Assembly (NCBI GenBank): GCA_903850745.1
Contig: CAINMH010000008.1
Location: 1-32,662 of the forward strand
Length of the DNA stretch: 32,662 bases
Reading direction: 5' to 3'
From: an uncultured bacterium
Lineage (GTDB): Bacteria > Actinomycetota > Actinomycetes > S36-B12
Part shown: positions 15,849 to 25,000 of the stretch, piece after piece
Layout: every line of letters begins with the position of its first letter
How positions within the stretch are numbered: the stretch's first letter is position 1
Notes under the pieces: generated by a model
Databases searched by the model: none
What the model was told of the DNA's origin: nothing
What the model saw: only the letters and a program-made list of their open reading frames with translations
Program-made: the position numbers and the translations under genes

Positions 15849-15864
15849 GTATCTGATCAGATAC
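15849..15864 (+). promoter_or_regulatory. Perfect 16-bp palindromic operator upstream of the Xre/AbiEii pair
   Basis: GTATCTGATCAGATAC is its own reverse complement over all 16 bases. It ends 13 bases before the ATG of the Xre-family gene and just before the AAGGAG ribosome-binding site. A -10-like TAGTAT (15847-15852) overlaps its left edge. Position and symmetry fit an autorepression site for a dimeric HTH protein. Confidence 0.7.
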
Positions 15865-15877
15865 CTAAGGAGTCTTG

Positions 15878-16378
15878 ATGCAACCCTTGATCAGCGCGGC
15901 CCGCCGGACCTCTGGGCTCTCCCAAAGTGAAGTCGCCAGGCGTGCAGGCACGTCTCGACCCACCCTGTCTTCCTACGAGCACGGGCACCGCAGCCCCACC
16001 CTGGAGACTCTTATTCGCCTCCTTGCCGCAAATGGCCAGCAACTTGAGGCAATCCCCATGCTCACCTTTACTGAGCACCACGACTCCCGAGGCAAGCCCT
16101 TCTTCGTCCCAGATCACCTGCCACGGCTTTCGCTACGCGATGCCTTTGCGACCGTCGTACTGCCAACACATGTTGATTGGTCAGCCAGTGCGCCCCGCGC
16201 ACTGGCTGACCCACAACAGCGGCTGCTCGCCTACCAAGTGGTTCTAGCAGAAGGAGGCCCTGACGAGATCTCCGCGTATGTAGACGGTGCGCTTCTCATC
16301 GATGCCTGGCCAGAAATCTTCCTGCCCAAAGACATTCGACGAGCATGGCAGCCGATCATCGACCGTGCACTGGTCTAA
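15878..16378 (+). CDS. Xre-family HTH regulator, probable antitoxin
   Basis: A 166-residue protein with an HTH_3 domain at about 5-58 ('SQSEVARRAGTSRPTLSSYEHGHRSPTLETLIRLLAANG'). A longer C-terminal region includes 'DEISAYVDGALLIDAWPEIFLPKDIRRAWQPII', which I take as the toxin-contacting part by position only. The ATG at 15878 follows AAGGAG at good spacing. A perfect palindrome immediately upstream suggests autoregulation. The nucleotidyltransferase gene follows after 4 bases, the typical arrangement of a two-gene toxin-antitoxin operon. The DNA-binding role is well supported; the antitoxin role is inferred. Confidence 0.82.
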   Translation: MQPLISAARRTSGLSQSEVARRAGTSRPTLSSYEHGHRSPTLETLIRLLAANGQQLEAIPMLTFTEHHDSRGKPFFVPDHLPRLSLRDAFATVVLPTHVDWSASAPRALADPQQRLLAYQVVLAEGGPDEISAYVDGALLIDAWPEIFLPKDIRRAWQPIIDRALV

Positions 16379-16382
16379 CGCA

Positions 16383-17015
16383 ATGTCTCAGATCCCTGCG
16401 GTCAGTCCATTTCAGGTGAAAGTCGCTCGAGCATTCTTCCAACTCCCCGAATCCAAGACTTTTCTTCTCGCAGGTGGTCTTGCACTTCTGGCGCAGGGCC
16501 TGACAAGCCGGCCAACCTCCGATCTTGATGCATTCACATCTGAAGCAGCGGATGTACAACGTGCGCATCAAGCGTTTACCCAACTGTGTCGCCTACGTGG
16601 TTGGCACGTACGTACGCTGCATTCCACCGACACATTCGTACGTTTACACGTTTCTGGTTCTGAAGAGTTGCTCATTGATCTGGCCTTAGATGCGTCCCCT
16701 TGCCAGACGCCGACAATGTCCTTTATCGGTCCCACCTTTTCCTTAGACGAACTCGCTGCACGCAAACTCCTTGCCCTCTTTGATCGCGCTATGCCTCGTG
16801 ACTTTGTCGACGTCTATGCGCTCACTCGGGACCGCATGCCGGACGCACTCCTCCAGAATGCGCGCGAAATTGATCCAGGAATTGACGTGACTAATCTGCT
16901 GTTGGCGCTGCGTCAGCTTGAGCACTACCGCGATGAGGACCTGCCTGCACCCGGAGCAGAGATTCCGGCGATTCGGGAGTTCTTCGCGTCGTGGGTTGAA
17001 ACCCTGACTACCTGA
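16383..17015 (+). CDS. AbiEii/MenT-like nucleotidyltransferase, probable toxin
   Basis: The 210-residue product resembles AbiEii/AbiGii-type nucleotidyltransferases, which in AbiE and mycobacterial MenAT systems act as toxins, some by adding nucleotides to tRNA. Key features are 'LLAGGLALLAQGL' (28-40), the metal-binding TSDLDAF with Asp47 and Asp49, a third acidic position at Asp99 (LLIDLALD), and the helical 'LDELAARKLLALFDRAMPRDFVDVYAL' signature at about 121-147. The ATG at 16383 lies 4 bases after the Xre stop, with no clear ribosome-binding site, so translation is probably coupled. No AbiEi-type antitoxin is present; the Xre protein takes that place. Confidence 0.8.
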   Translation: MSQIPAVSPFQVKVARAFFQLPESKTFLLAGGLALLAQGLTSRPTSDLDAFTSEAADVQRAHQAFTQLCRLRGWHVRTLHSTDTFVRLHVSGSEELLIDLALDASPCQTPTMSFIGPTFSLDELAARKLLALFDRAMPRDFVDVYALTRDRMPDALLQNAREIDPGIDVTNLLLALRQLEHYRDEDLPAPGAEIPAIREFFASWVETLTT

Positions 17016-17120
17016 GCAACCACGAACAGGACCGAACCCTGCCGGATAAGTGGACCAATTTCCCAATCGGGGATCCACTGACCCCCTAGCCTTAGCGGGA
17101 ACGGTGCGAAAGGGGATCCG

Positions 17121-18437
17121 ATGCAACACATTGTTGTGATCGGGCATACAGATGTCGGCCGAAGGGCCTGCGCCGCGCTGCGGTCTCGAGATGTCCGCAC
17201 CACCCACCTCGATGATCCGACGGATGCTGAGATCACGGCGGCACTGGCTGCTGGAGTCGACGGCGTCGTAGTTCTCCTTCATGACGACATCCGTGCGTTG
17301 CGCTACTGCCTCGTCGTGGCACACGCCCAGCGAGGTATCCGGATCTTCGTCGCGATCTTCGACCGAACTGCTCGAGCACAAATCGAGTCGGTCATTCCCA
17401 ACTGCGTGGTGCTTTCACCTTCGGCAATCGCGGTCCCCACGATTGTCGCCGAGGCGATTGCGCCGGAGCACGCATCTGTGCGCCGGAGTACCTCGTCCTC
17501 GATTGAGGAGTGGGTAGCAATCGACAAGCCCGTTGACGGACGAGCTCGCATCACAACATTCGAGACACCAAGCCGGATCCGTGCGCGGGGATGGTGGGGT
17601 CGCCTGCGCGGTCAACTGCGTCCCTACGACGCTGGGTCGGCGGTTCTTCTCGGCGGCGCGCTCGGACTCATACTCGTGATCATCATCGACACTCTCGTCG
17701 GATTGCGACACGAGTCTTTGCTCCGAGCTTTGTACGACGCAGCACGAACGACGGCCACGATTAGTTCGCCTGATCTACCCAACGAACCGGCATACCTCAT
17801 CTGGGGTTTCGTCGCCGCGCTGTTGGTGATGGGGTTCACCGCCGCATTCGCTGCCGGAATAGTCCAGCACCTCCTCTCGGGGCGTCGTGTTTCGCTCATC
17901 GGCAGACGTGTCGTGCCACGAGCCGGACATGTCGTCGTCGTCGGAATGGGACAGGTCGGCCTTCGGCTTGCGCAAGAGTTCAGAGCCCTCGGTATCGCTG
18001 TGGTTGGGATTGAGCGTGACCATCAGGCACCTTCCCTCGTGATCGCACGTGACTTGTCTATTCCCGTCCTAGTCGGCGATGCCGCTTCACGTCGCATGCT
18101 GCGACGTGCGGGTCTAAGCCGTGCCATTGCAGTTGTAGCGGCCGGCAGCGAGGAACGCGACAACATTGCGGTCGCGATCTCCGCAATCGCGGTGGCCCCC
18201 AGTGTGCCGGTGGTTCTTCGCGCCGGAGCGGATGACGCCATTGACGAAACTCGATCGCTCTTCCATATCGGAGCGGTCGTCGATGTCAATGGACTCACGG
18301 CTGCATTTGTCGTGCAGGCGATGCTGGGGGAGATTCCATATGCCGTTATTCTCGAAGAGGAATCTCTCTTGACTTTGGATGACGCGGGAATGACTCTGAG
18401 CAGTTCACCGGGATCCCCTATGCGCTGTACTTGTTAG
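17121..18437 (+). CDS. Channel-like membrane protein with two RCK/TrkA-N domains and a degenerate pore
   Basis: The 438-residue protein has an N-terminal Rossmann-like TrkA-N domain (about 1-115), one membrane helix (173-193), a pore-helix-like stretch (203-220), a second helix (224-252) and a C-terminal TrkA-N domain (269-400) with an intact nucleotide motif GMGQVG at 275-280. The first domain has the weaker GHTDVG. The expected K+ filter TVGYG is missing: 'TTATISSPD' occupies the spot. It could be a divergent cation channel or a NAD- or nucleotide-sensing membrane regulator related to Kef/Trk parts. The start at 17121 follows GAAAGGGGA. It lies 39 bases upstream of the glycerol dehydrogenase gene in the same direction. 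Confidence 0.75.
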   Translation: MQHIVVIGHTDVGRRACAALRSRDVRTTHLDDPTDAEITAALAAGVDGVVVLLHDDIRALRYCLVVAHAQRGIRIFVAIFDRTARAQIESVIPNCVVLSPSAIAVPTIVAEAIAPEHASVRRSTSSSIEEWVAIDKPVDGRARITTFETPSRIRARGWWGRLRGQLRPYDAGSAVLLGGALGLILVIIIDTLVGLRHESLLRALYDAARTTATISSPDLPNEPAYLIWGFVAALLVMGFTAAFAAGIVQHLLSGRRVSLIGRRVVPRAGHVVVVGMGQVGLRLAQEFRALGIAVVGIERDHQAPSLVIARDLSIPVLVGDAASRRMLRRAGLSRAIAVVAAGSEERDNIAVAISAIAVAPSVPVVLRAGADDAIDETRSLFHIGAVVDVNGLTAAFVVQAMLGEIPYAVILEEESLLTLDDAGMTLSSSPGSPMRCTC

Positions 18438-18476
18438 AATCCATTAACACTTAGGCACGTAGAGAGGTACCTCAAG

Positions 18477-19577
18477 ATGCTGGAAATCTTTTGCGCACCC
18501 TCTCGCTACGTTCAGGGGCGTGACGCGACAGCTGCGCTGGGCGAACAGTTGGCACATCTACAGATCTCCGGACCGGTCCTGCTCCTCGCCAGCCAGCGCA
18601 CTGCGGACCAACTCAGCACTTTGTGGGAACAGGCACTCACCGACTTTGTTTACGTCACTTACATCTTCGGCGGTGAATGCACGCAAGCCGAAATCAACGC
18701 CGGTGTCGAAGCCGGGCGAGCTGCGGGCGTGACGGCGGTCATCGGCGCTGGCGGAGGTAAGGCACTCGATACATCGCGTGCAGTCGCAGCGCAACTTCAA
18801 GTCCCCGCAATCAATTGCCCCACGCTCGCGTCTAGTGATGCGCCGTGCAGCGCATTGTCTGTTGTGTACAACGAAGACGGGTCGGTGGACCGCTATCAGT
18901 TCTACCCCACGAATCCCGTACTCGTACTTGTCGATACGACACTCGTAGCCCGGGCACCTCGGCGCTATCTCGTCTCAGGTATGGGTGACGCCCTCGCGAC
19001 GTGGTACGAAGCGCGCACAGTCATTGAGGCGCATGGCGTCAATCAGGTAGGCGGTGCACCCACATTGACTGCTGGTGCACTTGCAAGGTTGTGTCGAGAC
19101 ACCCTCTTCGCAGACGGGCTCGATGCGGCACGATCTGTTGACGCCCGCTCCGTCACACCGGCTCTAGAGAGAGTCGTCGAGGCGAATACGTTGCTCTCCG
19201 GGCTCGGCTTTGAATCCGGCGGACTTGCCATTGCGCATTCAGTGCATAACGGTTTGACCGTACTGCCGCCCACACATGCGTATCTCCATGGCGAAAAGGT
19301 CGCCTTCGGGCTTCTGGTGCAACTCGTTGTCGAGGGTCGTGAAGCATCGGAGATTACTGAGGTGATCAACTTCTGCCGCAAAGTGGGACTCCCCACACGT
19401 CTATCTGATCTTGGACTCGCTGATCTCGACGCGAAATCCATCACTGCGATTGCAGAACGCACTGTGCAACCGGGTGAAACCGCCCACCACGAACCATTTG
19501 AGGTGACGACGACCATGATTGCCGACGGCATTCGAGCCGCCGACGAATGGGCTCGAGCCGTAGCTGTTCGCATTTAG
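18477..19577 (+). CDS. gldA: Glycerol dehydrogenase
   Basis: The 366-residue enzyme belongs to the iron/zinc-type alcohol dehydrogenase superfamily and should oxidise glycerol to dihydroxyacetone with NAD+ in the cytoplasm. It matches E. coli GldA along its length: 'FGGECTQAEI' (64-73), the NAD-binding 'GAGGGKALDT' (90-99), 'PTLASSDAPCSALSVVY' (115-131) with Asp121 near the substrate, 'GMGDALATWYEAR', and 'GFESGGLAIAHSVHNGL'. The metal ligands are Asp171, His254 and His271 (HGEK). The ATG start has AGAGAGG upstream. Its stop overlaps the stop of the convergent lipoprotein gene by four bases. No dihydroxyacetone kinase is nearby. Confidence 0.93.
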   Translation: MLEIFCAPSRYVQGRDATAALGEQLAHLQISGPVLLLASQRTADQLSTLWEQALTDFVYVTYIFGGECTQAEINAGVEAGRAAGVTAVIGAGGGKALDTSRAVAAQLQVPAINCPTLASSDAPCSALSVVYNEDGSVDRYQFYPTNPVLVLVDTTLVARAPRRYLVSGMGDALATWYEARTVIEAHGVNQVGGAPTLTAGALARLCRDTLFADGLDAARSVDARSVTPALERVVEANTLLSGLGFESGGLAIAHSVHNGLTVLPPTHAYLHGEKVAFGLLVQLVVEGREASEITEVINFCRKVGLPTRLSDLGLADLDAKSITAIAERTVQPGETAHHEPFEVTTTMIADGIRAADEWARAVAVRI

Positions 19578-20131
19578 GTGGCGTCTGAGGGCGGTTGTGA
19601 AAGGCCCGAGTACGGCGTTGGCTCGCCGGTTCGATTCGACTGAATCTCGGGCCCACGCCAAGTCACGGGGCCGTTGGTCCAGCCAGAGAGTTCCAGAGGG
19701 ATTTCAGCGCCATTGACTATCAGGGTCGCAGCAGTCGTGGAATTCAGATCCCCCGGCCCCGGCCACACGACAGTAAAGGTGAAGCGCTCGCCGGCGGGAT
19801 AGGTACCGACAGGTGCTGGACGACTGTCCTGGCGCGAAATGGGAATCGCGACGCCATTGACGTTCAACAACAACTGCCAATCAGCGGACATGCAGGGCGA
19901 CGTAGCGTCAATGGGGATACGTCCTTGGACAGTAACAACCGGGGGCTTGCCGGCCTCCTTGCGAGTTTCCTCACCAAATGCCGGCCCTCTATCGCTAAGC
20001 CGCAAATTCCCAGCACCACACGTGGCAACAGAAGACGATAAAGATTGTGAGGTACCGCAAGCCACGAGAACTCCCGGTACAAGAATCAACCCAGCAAGTG
20101 GTCGCCAGAAGCGACATCTAAGAACAGGCAT
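19574..20131 (-). CDS. Secreted lipoprotein of unknown function, partner of the G1-like protein
   Basis: I do not recognise this 185-residue protein. It has a short basic start, a hydrophobic segment and a lipobox VLVAC with Cys25, so it should be anchored to the outer face of the membrane. The rest looks beta-rich ('PPVVTVQGRIPID', 'WQLLLNVNGVAIPI', 'RFTFTVVWPG', 'ATLIVNGAEIPLELSGW') and has two further Cys. The ATG at 20131 overlaps the end of the upstream gene by 14 bases, so the two form one transcription unit; a TTG at 20161 is an in-frame alternative. Base composition looks less GC-rich than the housekeeping genes, which suggests an acquired pair. Confidence 0.65.
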   Translation of the reverse strand: MPVLRCRFWRPLAGLILVPGVLVACGTSQSLSSSVATCGAGNLRLSDRGPAFGEETRKEAGKPPVVTVQGRIPIDATSPCMSADWQLLLNVNGVAIPISRQDSRPAPVGTYPAGERFTFTVVWPGPGDLNSTTAATLIVNGAEIPLELSGWTNGPVTWRGPEIQSNRTGEPTPYSGLSQPPSDAT

Positions 20132-21182
20132 TAAAATTTTCCGAAAAGTTACTGTCAGCAATATTCAAATTGCTCGGAAATCCAAGAATCGTCCCCCAGG
20201 AAGCTCCGTTGCTAGTCATCACAAATGGATCCGGACTTTGCTGCGACATTTTTCGCACGGAACCATCGCTCAGAAAAACCGACGAATTCCGGAACCTCGC
20301 CACCGAATGCGCCATGTACTGAGTAGGAGACCCGTTGACAGTCACTCTCTCACTGATGAACACCCCGTCTTCACCCAAATAGTCCAGGGCCCCAAATGCA
20401 TGGTACTCAACCCACGTCATTGTCTCGACCGTGTCGAGATTGGAAAGTACGATCGTCCATCGATTCGATGAGGTTAAACGGACTGAGAAAAACCACCGCT
20501 CCCCTTCCGCCACACTTGGGAAGCCCAACTTCACCACACCACCCGTGTCCCAAATCCCGCCAACAAACTCATAGAAGGGATAGTGCTCTAGCGGTCCAGG
20601 ATTTTGCGAATAGATGTACCCCGCTTGTACAAGATTAGTATCAGAAACACCTACCCATTGAGTCATTGTCTCTTGGTTACAGGTGCTTAGAAAGACGTTC
20701 GGCATAGTGCCCGATGAACTCACACCGTAGTAAGTGTTTCCTTGAACGGCTCCTCGAGCAGCGTACCCTGCCCAATGGGACGTAAATTGTGTTGCCTGCA
20801 CACGCGGATCAACGCAGGGGGCAGAAGGAGCTACTCCTCGATGCCTCATGCCAGCCGCCACCTCACGCCATTCCTGCTGTAAGGAAGCGTCATTCGGTCG
20901 AGTTCCAAGCCCTAGTTTCGCAGCGCGCTTTGAATCGAGGCGATCAACGTCCAATGACCCTTCGGGTCCCATCAAGTCAACAGCGGGATCGTAAGATGAA
21001 ACCAACCCCCCATTTGGCATAGAAAATGTGTACTGGGTGTCCCCATATTCATCGCGAAAAACTTTCGCCAGTTGGCCACATAGGGGCGGGGGCTCGGCAC
21101 CTCTTACAGGTGATTGATCAGAGAGTGGCACAAGTAATCCAATAACGACCACAACCATTAAACCGAATCCGAAGCGCTTCAC
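20118..21182 (-). CDS. Secreted G1-like (eqolisin-fold) protein, possible glutamic peptidase
   Basis: The predicted 354-residue product starts with a signal peptide (VKRFGFGLMVVVVIGLLVP, with SPVRGAE near the cleavage region). After a spacer of about 100 residues comes a beta-sandwich region resembling peptidase family G1: 'TSHWAGYAARG' (HWAGY 136-140), 'MTQWVGVSDTNLVQAGY' with Gln186, 'YPFYEFVGG', and 'MTWVEYHAFGAL' with Glu259. The Gln-Glu pair and its spacing of about 73 residues fit the catalytic dyad of scytalidoglutamic peptidase-like enzymes. The GTG at 21182 is chosen for its AAGGA site; an in-frame ATG at 21203 is possible. A non-catalytic lectin-like role for the same fold cannot be excluded. 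Confidence 0.6.
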   Translation of the reverse strand: MKRFGFGLMVVVVIGLLVPLSDQSPVRGAEPPPLCGQLAKVFRDEYGDTQYTFSMPNGGLVSSYDPAVDLMGPEGSLDVDRLDSKRAAKLGLGTRPNDASLQQEWREVAAGMRHRGVAPSAPCVDPRVQATQFTSHWAGYAARGAVQGNTYYGVSSSGTMPNVFLSTCNQETMTQWVGVSDTNLVQAGYIYSQNPGPLEHYPFYEFVGGIWDTGGVVKLGFPSVAEGERWFFSVRLTSSNRWTIVLSNLDTVETMTWVEYHAFGALDYLGEDGVFISERVTVNGSPTQYMAHSVARFRNSSVFLSDGSVRKMSQQSPDPFVMTSNGASWGTILGFPSNLNIADSNFSENFNACS

Positions 21183-21286
21183 GGTCCCCGTCCTTTCCGT
21201 CATTTTCAACCTATGTCCCAGTTCGCTTATTGTCAATGGAACAATCGGGCGGGCAACCTTCAACGCTCAAGGGATAGCCTGACGTT

Positions 21287-22069
21287 GTGCGCATTGCGAC
21301 GTGGAACGTCAACTCAATCGGAGCGCGGCTGCCGCGCGTGTTGGAGTGGCTTGAGGTTGCTCAGCCAGATGTGCTTGCTGTTCAGGAGTTGAAGTGTGCT
21401 GAGACTGCCGTCCCAGTCGAAGAGTTTGCGGCGCTCGGCTACGAGATCGCTGCACTAGGCGACGGGCGATGGAATGGTGTCGCGTTGCTCTCACGCGTCG
21501 GACTTGAAGATGTAACGCGCAATTTGCCGACGCAGCCAGAATTCGAGGGCTCAATCGAACCGCGCGCGATCGGGGCCACGTGCAGCGGTATCCGAGTGTG
21601 GAGTGTCTACGTACCCAATGGTCGTGAGGTTGATCATGCTCACTACACATACAAACTGCAGTGGTACGACGCACTGCGCGACATGGCCGTCGCAGAAATG
21701 GCGGCCAACCCGGATCAGGCATTCACCATCATCGGTGACTACAACATTGCACCCACGGATGCAGACGTATGGGACATCAGCGCTTTCGCTAACTCCACAC
21801 ATGTAACCGAGCCTGAGCGAGCAAAGCTGCGCGACCTTGAGGCGATCGGCTTGATCGAGGTCATTCCGCGCGCCCTCAAGGGCGAGCCGTACACCTTCTG
21901 GGACTACCGCGACCTTGGCTTCCAGAAGGGCAAGGGAATGCGCATCGACTTGATCTACGGCAACGCCCGTCTCACTGACTGTGTGACAGGTGCCTACGTC
22001 GATCGTGAAGCACGCAAAGGCAAGGGTGCATCAGATCATGCACCTGTGGTTATCGACATAAGCCTCTAG
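21287..22069 (+). CDS. xth: Exodeoxyribonuclease III
   Basis: A 260-residue AP endonuclease/3'-5' exonuclease of the EEP superfamily, acting in base-excision repair. The catalytic set is complete: Asn7 (TWNVNS), Glu34 (VQELK), Tyr108 (VYVPNGR), Asp151 and Asn153 (GDYNIAP), and Asp250-His251 (SDHAPV). 'FWDYRDLGFQKGKGMRIDLI' is typical of the XthA branch. The GTG start gives the normal N-terminus MRIATWNVNS, which fixes the choice. The gene is divergent from the G1-like gene across about 100 bases. Its TAG stop overlaps the TAG of the convergent FN3 gene within CTAG (22066-22069). Confidence 0.95.
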   Translation: MRIATWNVNSIGARLPRVLEWLEVAQPDVLAVQELKCAETAVPVEEFAALGYEIAALGDGRWNGVALLSRVGLEDVTRNLPTQPEFEGSIEPRAIGATCSGIRVWSVYVPNGREVDHAHYTYKLQWYDALRDMAVAEMAANPDQAFTIIGDYNIAPTDADVWDISAFANSTHVTEPERAKLRDLEAIGLIEVIPRALKGEPYTFWDYRDLGFQKGKGMRIDLIYGNARLTDCVTGAYVDREARKGKGASDHAPVVIDISL

Positions 22070-25000
22070 GGCAGCACCAGTCGATTAGAGCGGTAGGACC
22101 CAAGTTCGAAGCGCACCTTAGCTGGTGATCCTCGCCGTACGAGTCTCTTCCAGGTGAATGACCCATCTGCCTGCACCCGCACTTCAGCGACACCGATCCC
22201 GTATGTTCCAGAGAAACCAACATCAATTCGCACTATCAAGGCAGTCCCAGTTGCTATTCCGGTGGTAGTTCCACGCACGCCGATCAGCCGGTCGGAGCGA
22301 AGTCCCTTGATTGAGATTGTGATCGGGGTTGCGGTCGGAGTTGCGCTAACGTTGCTTGATGCGACTGCACTGCCAACCGCATTAATCGGACGAAGAGCGA
22401 CGCGATAGGTAGTCCCGTTCGTCAAGCCAGAGATCACCAAGGGACTTGAGGTCACAGCCGGACTTGGTGTCACCCACGTGACCCCACCATCAAGTGAGTA
22501 TTCAATGTTTGTTACCGGAGACCCCCCATCACTCCCCAAAGTGAAGCTGACTGTTAGCTGCTTCGCACTAGGCGTGATATTCACTCCCGTTGGGGAGCCC
22601 GGCACCTGTGCAGTGGGTGTGACGGCGGAGGTCGATGTAGGTGTGCTGGTTCCGACACCATTGACTGCTCTGACAACGACGTTATAGGTGGTGCCGTTAG
22701 TCAGACCGGTGATAATCAATGGGCTCGCAGTGACTGCGGGACTCGGTACCACCCACGTCGACCCACCATCAGTCGAGTACTCGTAATTCGTAATTGCCGA
22801 ACCATTGGCCGCACCGGCAGTGAACGTCACCGTGGCAGAATGATTTCCAGCAATCACGTTGATCCCAGTCGGCGTCGAGGGGACCTGAGCCGCTGGAGTC
22901 ACCAAAGACGTCGCCGACGCTATTCCCGCGCCAACACTATTGACTGCTCGGATAGCGACGCTGTAATTATTACCGTTTGTCAAACTTGGGATAATCAGGG
23001 GACTGGACGTAACGGCCGGACTCGGCGTCATCCACGTCGACCCACCATCGGTCGAATACTGATAATTGGTGATTGCCGAACCATTTGCCGCACCGGCAGT
23101 GAAAGTCACCGTGGCAGACCTATTTCCCGGAGTCACATTCACGCCCGTCGGGGTGGAGGGGAGCTGTGCCGCCGGCGTAACTGTCGCGGCGCTCGTGGGA
23201 CCACTGGCTCCGACACCGTTGACCGGCCGGATACTCACGGCGTAAGTCGTACCATTCGTGAGACCAGTAATCAACAGCGGGCTCGAGATGACGGAAGGGC
23301 TTGGCGCAATCCACGTTGCCCCACCGTCTGTGGAGTACTCAATATTTGAAACGGGATCGCCTCCGTCGTCTCCCAAACCGAAAGTCACGGTCACGGACTC
23401 ATGGCCAGCCGCCACATTGACAGAGGCTGGTATCGCAGGCACTTGTGTCGCCGGAGTCACAGGGGAGTTGCTTGTCGCAGCGCCCGTGCCAATGCCGTTT
23501 ACCGGTCGGATTGCAACGTTAAATGTTGTGCCGTTAGTCAGACCGGTGATAATCAATGGGCTCGCAGTGACTGCGGGACTAGGTACCACCCACGTCGACC
23601 CACCATCAGTCGAGTACTCGTAATTCGTAATTGCCGAGCCATTGGCCGCACCGGCAGTGAACGTCACCGTGGCAGACTGATTTCCAGCAATCACGTTGAT
23701 CCCAGTCGGCGTCGAGGGGACCTGAGCCGCTGGAGTCACCAAAGACGTCGCCGACGCTATTCCTGTCCCCACCCCATTGAGCGCGCGCACCGACACACTG
23801 TACGTATTGCCATTGGTCAAACCCGCGATCGTGAATGGGCTTGACGTCACTGCCGGACTCCCACTAGTCCACGTCGACCCACCATCAATCGAGTACTCAT
23901 AGTACGAAATCGGCGAACCATTGTCGGCAGGCGCAGTAAATGACACCACCGCCGACTGGTTATCGGCAGTTGCTAGCACGCCTGTCACCTGACTCGGAGC
24001 CTGAATGCCCGCCGTGGCCGAAAGTGGAGACGTCGCAACCGCTGCGCCCACACCGTTCACCGGACGAATACTCACGCTATAGGCGGTTCCATTCGTCAAA
24101 CCAGTAATCGCTAGCGGGCTTGACGTCACCGCCGGACTCGGCGTCACCCACGATGTGCCACCATCAATCGAATACTCAATATTCGTCAACGGATCACCAC
24201 CATCATCACCCAAGATGAACGACACATTCGCCGAAGAGTTGCCACCCGAGACCAACACTCCAGACGGAGTCGAAGGTACCTGCTTTGCCGGGCGTCCAGG
24301 TGAAAACGGTGAGCCATTACTGGCACCGACACCGTTTACTGCCCTTAGGCTAACTGTGTAGGCCCAACCGTTGGTGAGTCCCGTCAAGGTGATCGGACTC
24401 GTTGTGGTCGCAGGTGAGCCGGAGTTCCATATGTTTCCATCGGTGCTCCATTCGACAGCCGTAATCGCCGCGCCGCCATCGCTGCCTACTGTGAAGTCAA
24501 CAACCAGCTTGCCGTTGCCCGGTGTCACTGATGCAATAGTGGGCACTGCGGGTAAAGTTGCCGGAGTCGCGGTCACCCCTGCAGATGCGCCGGAACCAAC
24601 GGCATTGCGGCCACGGATCGAGACCGTATACGGGGTGCCGTTGACCAACAAATTGTTTGGCGCTCCGGACTCCTTTGTCACCACGAGCGGGTTGCCGCAC
24701 ATTGTCGGCGGCATCGCCGCTGGTGGGCATAAGCCCGACCAGGTTATCCCGCCGTCGGTTGAATACTCGTGAAAGGACACCGGCGAGCCATTGCCTGAAG
24801 CTGCGGTGTAAGCAACGGAGATTTGGCCATCTGACCTAGTCGCGACGAGGTTCGTCGGCGCACCCGGTGTCCCAGCAGGGGTAGCGTTCTGAGCGCCTGA
24901 GGCGGCACCCGATCCGACCGCATTGACCGCACGGAGTTTCACGGAGTAGGTAGTGCCGTTCGTCAGCCCCGTGATGGTGACCGGGCTTGACGACGTGGCT

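Noticed and set aside
17016-17120. AGTGGA/TCCACT inverted repeat after the AbiEii gene as a terminator
   Set aside because: Six-base stem, long loop and no T run.
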